A model generated the notes under the pieces. The model made no database searches. It worked only from the letters and a program-made list of their open reading frames with translations, and was not told where the DNA came from. A program made the position numbers and the translations under genes. DNA of 64,000 nt from Citrobacter sp. Awk 4 (GTDB lineage Bacteria; Pseudomonadota; Gammaproteobacteria; Enterobacterales; Enterobacteriaceae): contig NZ_JANEWG010000003.1 in assembly GCF_028069725.1 (NCBI RefSeq), forward strand, positions 1 through 64,000, written 5' to 3'. Shown piece after piece: positions 33,947 through 44,052 of this stretch (within the stretch, counting starts at the first letter, position 1; every line of letters starts with the position of its first letter).

Positions 33947-35494
33947 TTATGCCGCGTTCAGGGCGTTGTGGTTGATGGCCATCATCATCATGAGCCGCTC
34001 TTCGGTCGCGTCGTCGCCGTGGATTTCACCGGTTACCCGGCCTTCGCTCAGGGTGATGATCCGGTCAGAAACCGCCATTACCTCGGGCAGATCGGAAGAG
34101 ATCACAATCACCGCCACACCTTGTTTAGCCATATCAAACAGCACCTGATGCACTTCTGATTTGGTGCCAACATCGATGCCGCGCGTCGGTTCATCAACGA
34201 TCAACACGCGGGGATTGAGCGCCATGCAGCGCGCCAGGATCACTTTTTGCTGGTTGCCGCCGGAAAGCTTGCGCACCTCTTGCTCGCTATTCACCATCTT
34301 TATCTGCAATGCCAGACGGTAGGATTCGATCAACGCATCCTCTTTGCGGGTGTTGACGAAAAAGCGCCAGCTCAGCAGCGAAGAGAGGCTGGAAAGCGAC
34401 AGGTTGTCGCGGATAGACAGCCCGAGAACCGCGCCCTCTTTTTTGCGATCTTCCGGCACCAGCGCAATCCCTTTATCCAGGGCGTACATCGGATCACGTG
34501 GCTGGTACACTTCACCGTCAAGCTCGAACGAACCCGAGGTGAATGCATCTGCGCCAAAGAGACAACGCGCCACTTCGGTGCGCCCGGCGCCGACCAGTCC
34601 GGCAATCCCTAACACTTCACCAGAATGCACGTGAAAACTGATGTCATGCAGCGCAATACCGTGCGGGTCCAGCGGCGGCTTTTCACGGCATAACCCCTTG
34701 ATGGCCAGCCGAATCGGTTTGTCCTGATGATGCGTTTCACTGGCCGGACGACGATTAAACGCCACGTCACGCCCCACCATCAGGCGGATCAGTTGCTCAA
34801 CGTTGGTTTCCGCCACCGCTCCGGTACCGGTAAAGCGGCCATCCTGGAACACCGTGAAGCGATCGCAGAGCTGAAACACTTCGTGCAGACGATGGGTAAC
34901 ATAAATAATGCTCACCCCTCGTCCTTTGAGTTCCCGCACCACGCGGTGCAGGCTTTCCACTTCGCTGTCGCTTAACGCCGCGGAGGGTTCGTCCATAATG
35001 ATAAGCTTTGCATTCAGCGTCAGCGCGCGGGCGATCTCCACCATCTGCTGCTGCGCCACGCTCAGGCGAGCGACCGCCGTAGAGGGGGCGATATTGAGCT
35101 GCAGGTAGTCCAGAATGACCTGCGCTTCCTGGTTCACCGCTTTCTCATTGACGATCAAATTGTGTTTGCGCGGTTCGCGCCCGAGAAACATATTTTCAGC
35201 GACGGTCATGTTGGGCAGCAGGTTAAACTCCTGATAAATCGTAATAATGCCCTTGTTTTGCCGCTCTACCGGAGAATCCTCCACCGACAGTGTTTCACCG
35301 TTAAACCAGATTTCACCACTCGTTTGTGGTTGTGCCCCTGCCAGTGCTTTGAGCAGCGTGGATTTGCCCGCGCCGTTCTCACCGAGCAGCGCATGAATTT
35401 CACCCCGCCCCACCGCCAGTTGCGCGTTACTCAGCGCCCAGACGCCAGAAAAACTCTTCGTCAGCTCGGTAACATTCAGTAAAGGTTGCGACAT
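33947..35494 (-). CDS. Sugar-type ABC transporter ATPase (inositol importer)
   Basis: The 515-residue protein has two tandem ATPase domains as in RbsA. The first has Walker A GENGAGKSTLLK (residues 35-50), signature LSVAQQQMVEIARAL and Walker B IIMDEPSAALSD; the second has the degenerate GLVGAGRTEVARCL, signature LSGGNQQKVILARCMAL and VDEPTRGIDVGTK. It energises the importer in the inner membrane. An AAGGAG ribosome site precedes the start. Confidence 0.93.
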   Translation of the reverse strand: MSQPLLNVTELTKSFSGVWALSNAQLAVGRGEIHALLGENGAGKSTLLKALAGAQPQTSGEIWFNGETLSVEDSPVERQNKGIITIYQEFNLLPNMTVAENMFLGREPRKHNLIVNEKAVNQEAQVILDYLQLNIAPSTAVARLSVAQQQMVEIARALTLNAKLIIMDEPSAALSDSEVESLHRVVRELKGRGVSIIYVTHRLHEVFQLCDRFTVFQDGRFTGTGAVAETNVEQLIRLMVGRDVAFNRRPASETHHQDKPIRLAIKGLCREKPPLDPHGIALHDISFHVHSGEVLGIAGLVGAGRTEVARCLFGADAFTSGSFELDGEVYQPRDPMYALDKGIALVPEDRKKEGAVLGLSIRDNLSLSSLSSLLSWRFFVNTRKEDALIESYRLALQIKMVNSEQEVRKLSGGNQQKVILARCMALNPRVLIVDEPTRGIDVGTKSEVHQVLFDMAKQGVAVIVISSDLPEVMAVSDRIITLSEGRVTGEIHGDDATEERLMMMMAINHNALNAA

Positions 35495-35548
35495 CAGTCT
35501 GCTCCTTCTTTATTGCGGGCCGACGCATCAGCGACGGCCCGGAGTAAA

Positions 35549-36481
35549 TCAGTTACCGCCGGCTTCGCCGATACGCTCAGCCTGTTGCAGGTTCTCTTTG
35601 GTGATCAACGTCGGCGGATAATCCGCGCCGGTGATGGCTTTTTTCTCACGCACGCTTGCCACCAGCTGGCTCATCGCCGTCTGTACCGCGAATCCTGGAC
35701 GCTGATCCGCCGTCACCGCCATCCAGCCATCACGTACCCTTTCCAGCGCTTCCGGCACCGCGTCAAAGCCGGTGACCAGAATCTCGCCAGGTTTCACGCC
35801 CTGTGCCTGCAATGCTTCAATCGCCCCCAGCGCCATGTCGTCGTTGGCAGAGAGGATCACTTGCGGGCGCTTCGGCAGCGAAGGCAGTACGCTTTCGACA
35901 ATGCGCATCCCTTCAGAACGCATCCAGTTACCTGTCTGATCGGCCACGATGCGGTACTTCTCACCGCCCGCCTTCAGACTGTCGCGAATGCCTTTCGTAC
36001 GTTCGATATTGGAGGAGGAGCCTGGCTGGCCCGTCAGCAGAATGATGTCCGCCCCGTTGGGGAATTTGCTTTTCACAAAATCACCCAACGCCTCGCCGCC
36101 TTTGTAGTTGTTGGCACCGAAGTGAGGGACTTTTTTCTGGCTATCTACCGAGCGATCGAGGGTGACGATCGGCAGTTTTGCATCCTGAATTTCATCCACG
36201 GCGCTGGAAACGGCGTTGACGTCATTCGGGGAGACGATGAACCCTTGCGCGCCACGGGTAATGGCGTTTTCGAGGTCAGCGACCTGTTTTGGCGAACTTC
36301 CCTGGCCATCCAGCACCTGTAGATTGACGCCCATCTCTTTTGCCGCTTTTACTGCAGTACGCTGCATATGAACTTCAAACGGCATCGCCAGGTTTGGGGT
36401 ACTAAAGACAATCTGTTCGTTTTCTGCCATTGCCGTCCCGGATGCTACTGCGATGAGGGCGGCTAGAATCAGCTTTTTCAT
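35549..36481 (-). CDS. Periplasmic sugar-binding protein (inositol importer)
   Basis: The 310-residue protein has a signal peptide (MKKLILAALIAVASGTAMAE) and the peripla_BP_4 fold of RbsB-like proteins: IVFSTPNLAMPFEVHMQRTA, GFIVSPNDVNAVSSAVDEIQ, VTLDRSVDSQ, and GEILVTGFDAVPEALERVRD. It probably binds myo-inositol. It precedes the ATPase and follows iolG by about 40 bases. Confidence 0.9.
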   Translation of the reverse strand: MKKLILAALIAVASGTAMAENEQIVFSTPNLAMPFEVHMQRTAVKAAKEMGVNLQVLDGQGSSPKQVADLENAITRGAQGFIVSPNDVNAVSSAVDEIQDAKLPIVTLDRSVDSQKKVPHFGANNYKGGEALGDFVKSKFPNGADIILLTGQPGSSSNIERTKGIRDSLKAGGEKYRIVADQTGNWMRSEGMRIVESVLPSLPKRPQVILSANDDMALGAIEALQAQGVKPGEILVTGFDAVPEALERVRDGWMAVTADQRPGFAVQTAMSQLVASVREKKAITGADYPPTLITKENLQQAERIGEAGGN

Positions 36482-36522
36482 TGTTATGTCTCTCTGTGTA
36501 GGGTGTGTTGTTATCAGGTAAA

Positions 36523-37509
36523 TCAGAGGAAGACTTCACGTTGGCTGTGCAACGATTCCAGCGCTTTATCGGCCAGGTACAGCGCGCGTTCGCCGTCATC
36601 GCCGCTGCACTCAGGCACCGTTTCGCCACGCAGAACGGCAACAAAATGTTCCCACTCGGCGGCATACGCGGCGGTGTAACGCTGCAGGAAGAAATGCTCC
36701 GGCAGCGCGCTGACGCAACCGTTCTGTCCAAAGTGCTGCACCTGGTTTTCGAGGATGTTGCCAGCGGTCAGCAACCCTTCAGAACCGTGCAGTTCCAGAC
36801 GCTGGTCGTAGCCGTAGGAGGAGCGGCGGCTGTTGACGATGGTTGCCATCGCGCCGGAGGCATACTTCAGGACGATGAACGCGGTGTCGATATCGCCCGC
36901 CTCGCCAATAGCCGGATCGACCAGGTTGCTGCCCTGGGCGTAGACCGAAACCGGCTCTTCACCCATTACGAAACGCGCCATATCAAAATCATGGATCGTC
37001 ATATCGCGGAACATCCCGCCGGAAACACGGACGTATTCAGCAGGCGGCGGTGACGGATCGCGGGAAATGATCAGCAGAGATTCCGGCTTGCCGATACGCC
37101 CGTCCTGCGCGTCGGTTTTCACCCGGCGAAACTGCGGGTCAAAGCGGCGATTGAAACCGATGAACAACGGTACGTTGTACTCTCTCACCACCTTCAGACA
37201 GTCGCGCACACGGGCAAGGTCAAGGTGGACTGGTTTTTCACAGAAGATGGCTTTGCCGTGACGCGCAGCCAATTCGATTAAATCGGCGTGGGTATCGGTG
37301 GCAGACGCAATCAGGACAGCGTGGACATTGGGATCGGCCATCGCCTCATCGATGCTTTGCACACGCGCCTGATATTGTGTGGCCAGGCGAGTAGCAAATG
37401 CTTCATTCGGATCAACGACTGACCAGAGGGTGGTCTCTTTGTGGGTTGCGATGTTAGCGGCATGTACCTGGCCGATTCGGCCAGCTCCCAGTAAAGCAAT
37501 GTTAAACAT
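36523..37509 (-). CDS. iolG: Myo-inositol 2-dehydrogenase
   Basis: IolG oxidises myo-inositol to scyllo-inosose with NAD. The 328-residue Gfo/Idh-type enzyme has the Rossmann motif VALLGAGRIGQVHAANIATH-like start (here IALLGAGRIGQVHAANIA), FCEKPVHLDLARVRDCLKVV near residue 95 and the catalytic DMTIHDFDMARFVMGEEP near 170. It is the first gene of the operon that carries the importer, iolC, iolE and iolB, downstream of a palindrome at 37555. Confidence 0.92.
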   Translation of the reverse strand: MFNIALLGAGRIGQVHAANIATHKETTLWSVVDPNEAFATRLATQYQARVQSIDEAMADPNVHAVLIASATDTHADLIELAARHGKAIFCEKPVHLDLARVRDCLKVVREYNVPLFIGFNRRFDPQFRRVKTDAQDGRIGKPESLLIISRDPSPPPAEYVRVSGGMFRDMTIHDFDMARFVMGEEPVSVYAQGSNLVDPAIGEAGDIDTAFIVLKYASGAMATIVNSRRSSYGYDQRLELHGSEGLLTAGNILENQVQHFGQNGCVSALPEHFFLQRYTAAYAAEWEHFVAVLRGETVPECSGDDGERALYLADKALESLHSQREVFL

Positions 37510-37554
37510 AACGGCTCCCGGTGTTGGTGAATGCTGTGAACTAACGACCCCATG

Positions 37555-37571
37555 AATAAAACATTTATTTC
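37555..37571 (-). promoter_or_regulatory. Candidate IolR operator upstream of iolG
   Basis: On the minus strand the 17-base site reads GAAATAAATGTTTTATT. It matches the site upstream of iolA (GAAATAAACGTTCTATT) at 15 of 17 positions and is a partial palindrome centred on AACGTT/AATGTT. It lies 46 bases upstream of the iolG start. Being present upstream of both iol transcription units, it is the best operator candidate for the divergent RpiR-type regulator IolR. Confidence 0.65.
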
Positions 37572-37729
37572 ATTTTCAAGAATAGTGAAAATTATGTTTT
37601 TTTGCGCACAAGTTAACACTTTGATGATATTTGAGACTGGTTTTGTTATCAGTCTCACAACATTTTCATCAGGATTACCGAAGCATGGAATGGAATAAAA
37701 ATTTCATTGAACCAGGAATTGGATGAGTG

Positions 37730-37762
37730 ATAGCGCCTTTGACGACATGTCATCGGCGCTAT
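37730..37762 (-). terminator. Hairpin between iolD and iolG
   Basis: ATAGCGCC (37730-37737) pairs with GGCGCTAT (37755-37762), and the loop contains a smaller palindrome GATGACATGTCGTC. It starts eight bases beyond the iolD stop. There is no T-run, so it may partially separate the iolA-iolD transcript from iolG, which has its own promoter. Confidence 0.5.
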
Positions 37763-37769
37763 GGCGATC

Positions 37770-39695
37770 TTAATACTGACGGGCGTTCTTCAGTTGTGAC
37801 TGCGTTTGTTCCGCGGCATGACGCACCTGCGGCGACTCTGCCACCTGTGCATCACCGGTTCGCCACCATGACGCATAATCATGGGTCATGGTTTTCGGCA
37901 ACACTTTGATGTCCAGCAGTGTGGGCCCAGGGTGTGCGCGCGAGGCTTCCAGCGCCGCCAGCAGGCTCTGTTCGTCATTTACCCGCCACGCCTTGCAACC
38001 ATAACTTTCGGCGTTTTGCGCAAAATCGACCTGCACCAGCGGGCCGTCCAGCAGCCCGGTTTGCGGGTTACGCTGGCGATTTTCGGTGCCAAAACTGCCC
38101 ATACCGTGCCCCATCTGCAAATTATTGATACAGCCGAACCCGGCATTATCAAAGAGCAGAATGGTGATTTTCACCCCTTCCTGTACCGCGGTTTGCAGCT
38201 CGGAATGTAGCATCATGTACGAACCGTCGCCCACCATCGCATAGACCGGCTGCTGGGGTTTCGCCAGCTTTGCCCCCAGCGCAGCGGCTATCTCATACCC
38301 CATGCAGGAGTAGCCATATTCGAGGTGATAACTGTCGGGGGTTTTCACCTGCCAGATACGCTGTAAATCTCCCGGTAGCGATCCTGCCGCCCCCACGATA
38401 ATGGCGTCGTCCTCAATATGCTGGTTGATAAGCCCGAGCACCCGCGTCTGGGTCATACGCGTGTTGAGCGCCCGACTGTACTCCGCCAGTTGCGCATCGA
38501 GATGCCCGGCAATTTCAGGTGCCTCGTCCGGTTGCCACTCGCGCGACCACAAACGAGAGCACTCCTCATGCCAGGCCGCTTTCGCCTGCGCCACCTCGCT
38601 TCCCCAGTCGCTGCGGTAATCCTGAAGACGCTCCGTCAGCGCCGTCATTCCGGCGCGAGCATCGGCCACCAGCGCCGTCGCATCCAGTTTCAGCGCATCG
38701 AACTCGGCGACGTTCAGCAGGAGGAATTCCACCTCCGGATGCGAAAACAGCGCTTTTGATCCGGTGGTGAAATCGGTCAAACGGGTGCCGATACCAATCA
38801 CCAAATCGGCCTGGGGCGCCAGCCGATTCGCCGCCAGCCCGCCAGTCACCCCAATGCCGCCAAGATTCAGTGGGTGATCGCTGGTCAGCGCCCCTTTTCC
38901 GGCCTGGGTTTCCGCAAACGGCAACTGCAGAGTTTCGACAAACTGGCGAAACGCCTCGTGAGCGGCGGAGTAACGTACCCCTCCGCCACACACCACCAGC
39001 GGACGTTGTTTGCGGGCAATCAGCGCGCGCGCCTGCTCAAGCCTTTGCGGATCGGGCGGTCGTCTTTCAATATGGTGAACACGACGGGCAAAGAAGCTCA
39101 GCGGATAATCCCAGGCTTCGCCCTGCACGTCCTGCGGCAGACAAATCGTGACGGCACCGGTATTCGCCGGATCGGTCAGGACTCGCATGGCGCTCAGCAT
39201 GGCACTCATCAACTGTTCCGGGCGATTGATTCGGTCCCAGTAACGCGAGACGGGACGGAAACAGTCGTTGGTGCTGATGCTGAGATCGTGATACTGCTCG
39301 ATTTGCTGCAATACCGGGTCCGGCTGGCGGCTGGCATAAATGTCGCCCGGCAGCAGCAGCAGCGGAATACGGTTCGCGGTCGCCGTCGCGGCGGCGGTCA
39401 CCATGTTTGCCGCGCCCGGTCCCACCGATGAGGTCACCGCGTAGATACGCTGACGCCGATGCTGTTTGGCGAATCCCGTCGCCATGTGCGCAATCCCCTG
39501 CTCATTACACCCCTGATGCACTTGCAGATGCCCGGCATCCTCCTCGAGCGCCTGGCCGATCCCGAGCACATTGCCGTGACCGAAGATGGTGGCGACGCCT
39601 TCGACAAAGGCCATCTCCTGGCCATCGACACAGACATACTGTTGGTTGAGGAACCTGATCAGGGCCTGCGCCATGGTCATACGTTCGGTTTTCAT
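37770..39695 (-). CDS. iolD: 3D-trihydroxycyclohexane-1,2-dione hydrolase
   Basis: IolD is a thiamine diphosphate enzyme that opens the ring of the dione to 5-deoxy-glucuronate. The 641-residue product has the N-terminal ThDP domain ([20 protein letters not shown]), a central TPP domain ([20 protein letters not shown]), and the Mg-ThDP motif [20 protein letters not shown]...NN near residue 480. Length matches IolD. It follows iolA by 11 bases and has a GGGGGATTT ribosome site. Confidence 0.93.
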   Translation of the reverse strand: MKTERMTMAQALIRFLNQQYVCVDGQEMAFVEGVATIFGHGNVLGIGQALEEDAGHLQVHQGCNEQGIAHMATGFAKQHRRQRIYAVTSSVGPGAANMVTAAATATANRIPLLLLPGDIYASRQPDPVLQQIEQYHDLSISTNDCFRPVSRYWDRINRPEQLMSAMLSAMRVLTDPANTGAVTICLPQDVQGEAWDYPLSFFARRVHHIERRPPDPQRLEQARALIARKQRPLVVCGGGVRYSAAHEAFRQFVETLQLPFAETQAGKGALTSDHPLNLGGIGVTGGLAANRLAPQADLVIGIGTRLTDFTTGSKALFSHPEVEFLLLNVAEFDALKLDATALVADARAGMTALTERLQDYRSDWGSEVAQAKAAWHEECSRLWSREWQPDEAPEIAGHLDAQLAEYSRALNTRMTQTRVLGLINQHIEDDAIIVGAAGSLPGDLQRIWQVKTPDSYHLEYGYSCMGYEIAAALGAKLAKPQQPVYAMVGDGSYMMLHSELQTAVQEGVKITILLFDNAGFGCINNLQMGHGMGSFGTENRQRNPQTGLLDGPLVQVDFAQNAESYGCKAWRVNDEQSLLAALEASRAHPGPTLLDIKVLPKTMTHDYASWWRTGDAQVAESPQVRHAAEQTQSQLKNARQY

Positions 39696-39706
39696 AAATC
39701 CCCCTG

Positions 39707-41212
39707 TCAGCCCAGTGTCGGCATGGAGAAGGCGGCGGCGCTGTCTTGCTGCATTTCGGGCCAGCGGGCAGTGACGGTTTTCATGCGGGTATAGAAACGC
39801 ACGCCGTCGTTGCCATGCACGTTGAGCGGACCAAAAATGGAACGCTTCCAGCCGCCGAAGCTATGAAACGCCATCGGAACCGGAATCGGCACATTGATAC
39901 CCACCATTCCCGCCTGAACCTCTTCACTGAAGCGCCGTGCGCAGCCGCCGTCACGGGTAAAGATGGCTGTTCCGTTACCGTATTCGTGGCGGTTGATCAG
40001 ATCAATCGCGCTGGCGTAATCCGCCACCCGCACGATTGCCAGAACCGGTCCGAAGATTTCCTCTTTATAGATGGTCATCTCAGGCGTGACGTTATCGAAA
40101 AGGGTCGGCCCGACAAAATAGCCCTGCGGGTGGTCTTTAACGCTAAAGCCCCGACCATCCACACGCAGCGTCGCGCCCTGCTCTTCGCCGCTGTCGATAT
40201 AGCTCAGCACTTTGCTACGGTGCGCCGCAGAAATTAACGGCCCCATTTCATTTTCCGGCGTCTGATCGAGCCCCGGTCCGACACGCAGCGCGGCAATTTG
40301 TTTCTCAAGACGGGCGCAAAGATCATCCGCCGTGTGGTCTCCGACCGCCAGCACCACAGAGAGCGCCATGCAGCGCTCGCCTGCCGCACCGTAAGCCGCC
40401 CCCATAATGGCGTTCGTCGCCATCTCCATGTCGGCATCCGGCATCAGAATACAGTGGTTTTTCGCGCCGCCCAGCGCCTGACAGCGTTTACCGTGCGCCG
40501 AGGCCGTCTGATAGATATATTCGGCAATGGGCGTGGAACCGACAAAACTCACGGCCTGTACGCGCGAGTCGGTCAACAGCACGTCCACCGCTTCTTTATC
40601 GCCCTGCACGACGTTGAATACGCCATCCGGCAAGCCCGCTTCTTTCAACAGCTTCGCCAGCGCAACCGCCAGCGAGGGATCTTTTTCCGACGGCTTCAGC
40701 ACAAACGTATTCCCCGTCGCCAGGGCAATCGGGAACATCCACATCGGCACCATCGCCGGGAAGTTAAACGGTGTGATCCCAACGCAGACGCCCAGCGGCT
40801 GCATCAGTGAGTGGCTGTCAACGCCGGTGCCGACATTCGCCGAGTGCTCCCCTTTTTGCAAATGCGGAATGCCGCAGGCAAACTCCACCACTTCCAGACC
40901 GCGCGTCACTTCCCCTACCGCATCGGAGTAGACCTTGCCATGTTCTTCGCTGATAATTCTGGCCAGCATTTTCATGTTCTGTTCCAGCAGCGCTTTAAAC
41001 CGGAACATCACCCGCGCGCGTTTCAGCGGCGATTGTTTTGACCATGTGCCAAATGCCTGCTGCGCTACCGCAATGGCGCTCTCTGTTTCCTGCGCCGTGC
41101 TCATCACCACCTGACGAATTTGCTCGCCCGTGGCAGGGTTAAAGATCGCCTGAAGGCGCTGGCCAGCACCAGTGACACATTCGCCGTGAATAAAATTCGC
41201 TACCGTCTCCAT
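39707..41212 (-). CDS. iolA: Methylmalonate-semialdehyde/malonate-semialdehyde dehydrogenase
   Basis: IolA oxidises malonate semialdehyde to acetyl-CoA and CO2, the last step of inositol breakdown. The 501-residue ALDH-fold enzyme has the N-terminal [60 protein letters not shown] and the catalytic Cys in [14 protein letters not shown] near residue 285. This family (MmsA) lacks the Glu general base and needs CoA. It is first in the iolA-iolD operon, divergent from iolR, with a GAGAGG ribosome site. Confidence 0.92.
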   Translation of the reverse strand: METVANFIHGECVTGAGQRLQAIFNPATGEQIRQVVMSTAQETESAIAVAQQAFGTWSKQSPLKRARVMFRFKALLEQNMKMLARIISEEHGKVYSDAVGEVTRGLEVVEFACGIPHLQKGEHSANVGTGVDSHSLMQPLGVCVGITPFNFPAMVPMWMFPIALATGNTFVLKPSEKDPSLAVALAKLLKEAGLPDGVFNVVQGDKEAVDVLLTDSRVQAVSFVGSTPIAEYIYQTASAHGKRCQALGGAKNHCILMPDADMEMATNAIMGAAYGAAGERCMALSVVLAVGDHTADDLCARLEKQIAALRVGPGLDQTPENEMGPLISAAHRSKVLSYIDSGEEQGATLRVDGRGFSVKDHPQGYFVGPTLFDNVTPEMTIYKEEIFGPVLAIVRVADYASAIDLINRHEYGNGTAIFTRDGGCARRFSEEVQAGMVGINVPIPVPMAFHSFGGWKRSIFGPLNVHGNDGVRFYTRMKTVTARWPEMQQDSAAAFSMPTLG

Positions 41213-41261
41213 CCTGAACCTCTCGCTGTGAGTACATGACTATTTCCCAACCACTGTATAT

Positions 41262-41302
41262 GAAATAAACGTTCTATTTTAAGTTGAAATAAAACAAATA
41301 TT
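41262..41302 (-). promoter_or_regulatory. Candidate IolR operators between iolA and iolR
   Basis: Two related 17-base sites lie in tandem 24 bases apart, GAAATAAACGTTCTATT (41262-41278) and the weaker GAAATAAAACAAATATT (41286-41302), the latter matching 12 of 17 positions. The first shares 15 of 17 positions with the site upstream of iolG at 37555-37571. They lie 50-90 bases upstream of the iolA start and about 125 bases from iolR, so one repressor could control both. Confidence 0.65.
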
Positions 41303-41427
41303 GATTATTGTGATCAGGGATGGATTTTTATGTTAACGATCTGCCGCACCATGGCAGGTATGACACTGGCATTTGAAATGTGTAATTTTGCGTTTAGAAT
41401 CAGAAAACTAAGTTTAGAGAGAAAAAA

Positions 41428-42261
41428 ATGACGACAGCATCCAGTCTGAGCGAGTTGCAGCAGCAAATTCGCGACCGTTACGACAGTTTAAGTAAACGGT
41501 TGCAGCAGGTGTCCCGCTACGTGCTGGATAATACGAACAGTGTGGCTTTCGATACCGTCGCGGTCATCGCCGAGCAGGCGGATGTCCCGCCTTCGACGCT
41601 TATCCGCTTTGCTAACGCATTTGACTTCACCGGATTCAATGAAATGAAACAACTGTTTCGTATGAATCTGGTGGAAGAGACGGCCAACTACAGCGATCGT
41701 GCAAGACTGTTCAGGGAGATGGAAAGCGAATCCGTACCGGAAACGCCGCTGGAAATCCTACAGGAATTTGCCCGCTCGAATGCGCAGGCGCTACAGCAAT
41801 TAGCGTCACGTACCGATCCGGAGATGCTGCAACGCGCCGTTCAGTTACTGGCAGAGGCCGACACGATTTATATTGCCGGATTGCGCCGCTCGTTTAGCGT
41901 TGCCGCGTATCTGACCTATGCGCTGAGCCACGTCGAGTGCCGGCCCATACTGCTCGATGGTATGGGGGGAATGCTCCGTGAACAAATAAACCGCATTAAA
42001 ACGCGCGATATCGTTATCTCCATTAGCTTTTCCCCTTATGCAGAAGAGACGCTGATGGTCAGTGAAATTGCGGCCAAAGCGGGGGCAAAACAGATTGTGA
42101 TCACCGACAGCCAGATAAGCCCGCTGGCGACCTTTAGCGATCTCTGTTTTGTGGTGAAAGAGGCGCAGGTGGATGCCTTTCGATCGCAATCCGCCACCCT
42201 TTGCCTGGTACAGTCATTGGTTGTCGCCCTGGCTTACCGGCAGGGAAACGGTCACAAATAA
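41428..42261 (+). CDS. iolR: RpiR-family repressor of the iol genes
   Basis: The 277-residue protein has an N-terminal HTH_6 (residues 10-85: LSKRLQQVSRYVLDNTNSVA, PPSTLIRFANAFDFTGFNEM) and a C-terminal SIS sugar-phosphate-binding domain (RTDPEMLQRAVQLLAEADTI, GLRRSFSVAAYLTYALSH, VISISFSPYAEETLMVSEIA, IVITDSQISPLATFSDL). RpiR-type IolR proteins in Salmonella and Klebsiella repress iol genes until an inositol intermediate binds. Divergent from iolA across a region with candidate operators. Confidence 0.9.
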   Translation: MTTASSLSELQQQIRDRYDSLSKRLQQVSRYVLDNTNSVAFDTVAVIAEQADVPPSTLIRFANAFDFTGFNEMKQLFRMNLVEETANYSDRARLFREMESESVPETPLEILQEFARSNAQALQQLASRTDPEMLQRAVQLLAEADTIYIAGLRRSFSVAAYLTYALSHVECRPILLDGMGGMLREQINRIKTRDIVISISFSPYAEETLMVSEIAAKAGAKQIVITDSQISPLATFSDLCFVVKEAQVDAFRSQSATLCLVQSLVVALAYRQGNGHK

Positions 42262-42308
42262 CAGCGGGATCGCATCAATCGCGCGGGCCGTATGCCGTCC
42301 GTGGCACT

Positions 42309-42340
42309 GGCGATGTTCCAGTCATACCTGGAACATCGCC
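42309..42340. terminator. Bidirectional hairpin between iolR and the GMC gene
   Basis: A perfect 13-bp stem GGCGATGTTCCAG/CTGGAACATCGCC (42309-42321 and 42328-42340) with a 6-base loop lies between the converging iolR (stop 42261) and GMC oxidoreductase (stop 42362) genes. It lacks long T-runs, but its symmetry and place fit a two-way terminator. Confidence 0.7.
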
Positions 42341-42361
42341 GAACACTGAGCAAAACCGTGT

Positions 42362-44050
42362 TCAGACGGCCACTTTACGGCGAGGTTCGTGGGTGCGTTG
42401 CTGCGTTTCCCACTTATCTGCCAGGCCAACCTCAACCTCTGACGGCGCAAGCATCGTGCGACCCCGAACCAGATCCGCCGCACGTTCCGCCAGCATGATG
42501 GTCGGCGCATTCAGGTTGCCGTTCGGTTCCGTTGGGAACACCGATGAGTCGATCACGCGCACCCCTTGCAGGCCATGCACGCGCAGCTCAGAATCAACCA
42601 CCGCCAGCGGATCTTCCCCCATCCGGCAGGATCCACACGGATGCATCGTGCTTTCCATGTTGGCGCGCACAAATGCATCGATCTCCTCGTCCGTGTTCAC
42701 ATTCGGGCCGGGGGCCAACTCCTCGCCACGAAAGCTGTCCATCGCAGGCTGACCGATGATCTCACGCGTCAGGCGGACGCAGCGGCGAAAGCCTTCACGA
42801 TCCTCTTCGCGCTCCAGGTAATTAAAACGAATTTCCGGATGCTCATACGGATCGGCAGAACGCACCCGCACATAGCCACGGCTCTTCGGTTTGTTAGGAC
42901 CGGTCAGCACCATAAAGCCGTGTCCCTTGAACGGCTTATCGCCATCGTAGCGCATTGCCGCAGGTAAAAAATGGAACTGAATATCCGGCCAGCGCAACCC
43001 CTTCTCTGAGCGGATGAATCCCCCCGCTTCGAAATGGTTGCTCGCCCCCAGGCCATCTTTAAACAGCAACCAGCGCAGGCCAATTAACGCTTTCGAAAAC
43101 AGCCCCATTTTGCTGTTCAACGAGACCGGTTCTTTGCACTGGAACTGGATATAAATCTCGGCGTGATCCTGCAAGTTTTCCCCGACGCCTGGGAGATCGT
43201 GTTTCACCTCGATACCGGCTTTGCGCAGAACCTCGGCAGGACCAATGCCGGAGCGTTGCAACAAGTGCGGGGAGCCGATCGGACCGGAAGAGATCAACAC
43301 CTCTCGCGTACAGCGCACAGTGTGAATTTCTCCCCCCTGCTCATACTCAACGCCAACAACGCGTTTACCTGCCAGCACCAGCTTACGCGTCATCGCATTG
43401 GTGACGACGGTCAGGTTAGGTCGGGTCATGGCGGGTCGCAGATAGGCATTTGCGGTAGACCAGCGCACGCCATTTTTGACCGTCATATGCATCGCGCCAA
43501 AGCCTTCCTGCATATAGCCGTTGGTATCATCCGTTTTGATGTAGCCCGCCTGCGCGCCAGCTTCAACCCAGGCGCCATACAACGGGTTCTGCATATTGTT
43601 GCCGTTGTTGGTGCTCAGCGGGCCTTCTGAACCGCGATAATCATCACCGCCAAACTTGTAGTTTTCCGCTTTACGGAAATAGGGCAGACAGTGGCGATAA
43701 CCCCAGTTTTTGGCCCCTGTCGACTCCCATTCATCGAAGTCGTAAGCATGACCCCGGATATAGACCAGACCGTTGATCGATGACGATCCGCCCAACACCT
43801 TCCCACGCGGGCAGTGCAGACGACGACCGTCCAAATACGGCTCTGGCTCGGTTTCGTAGTGCCAGTTAAATTTTTTGGTGTTCATCGGCATCGAGAACGC
43901 ACTGGGCATCTGGATAATGATGTTGCGATCGCTTCCGCCGTACTCGAGAACCAATACGTTCACGCGCGCGTCTTCGGTCAGGCGGTTTGCCAGTACGCAA
44001 CCTGCCGATCCTGCCCCTACGATTATGTAGTCGAACTGTTTAGTAGACAT
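42362..44050 (-). CDS. GMC-family FAD alcohol oxidoreductase, choline dehydrogenase-like
   Basis: The 562-residue flavoprotein has the ADP-binding [20 protein letters not shown] at its N-terminus, the GMC signatures around [20 protein letters not shown] and [20 protein letters not shown], and the catalytic His in [13 protein letters not shown] near residue 470 with the Asn of [20 protein letters not shown]. It is strongly BetA-like (MQFDYIIIGAGSAGNVLA-type) and would oxidise an alcohol to an aldehyde. It lies after the permease with its start overlapping the permease stop by one or two bases (start at 44053 or 44050). The substrate is probably not choline because the neighbour is a ureohydrolase, not a glycine betaine system. 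Confidence 0.88.
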   Translation of the reverse strand: MSTKQFDYIIVGAGSAGCVLANRLTEDARVNVLVLEYGGSDRNIIIQMPSAFSMPMNTKKFNWHYETEPEPYLDGRRLHCPRGKVLGGSSSINGLVYIRGHAYDFDEWESTGAKNWGYRHCLPYFRKAENYKFGGDDYRGSEGPLSTNNGNNMQNPLYGAWVEAGAQAGYIKTDDTNGYMQEGFGAMHMTVKNGVRWSTANAYLRPAMTRPNLTVVTNAMTRKLVLAGKRVVGVEYEQGGEIHTVRCTREVLISSGPIGSPHLLQRSGIGPAEVLRKAGIEVKHDLPGVGENLQDHAEIYIQFQCKEPVSLNSKMGLFSKALIGLRWLLFKDGLGASNHFEAGGFIRSEKGLRWPDIQFHFLPAAMRYDGDKPFKGHGFMVLTGPNKPKSRGYVRVRSADPYEHPEIRFNYLEREEDREGFRRCVRLTREIIGQPAMDSFRGEELAPGPNVNTDEEIDAFVRANMESTMHPCGSCRMGEDPLAVVDSELRVHGLQGVRVIDSSVFPTEPNGNLNAPTIMLAERAADLVRGRTMLAPSEVEVGLADKWETQQRTHEPRRKVAV

Positions 44051-44052
44051 CA

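Noticed and set aside
35486..36322. A 278-codon plus-strand frame over the sugar-binding protein
   Set aside because: Shadow of the binding protein gene, which has a signal peptide and family motifs.
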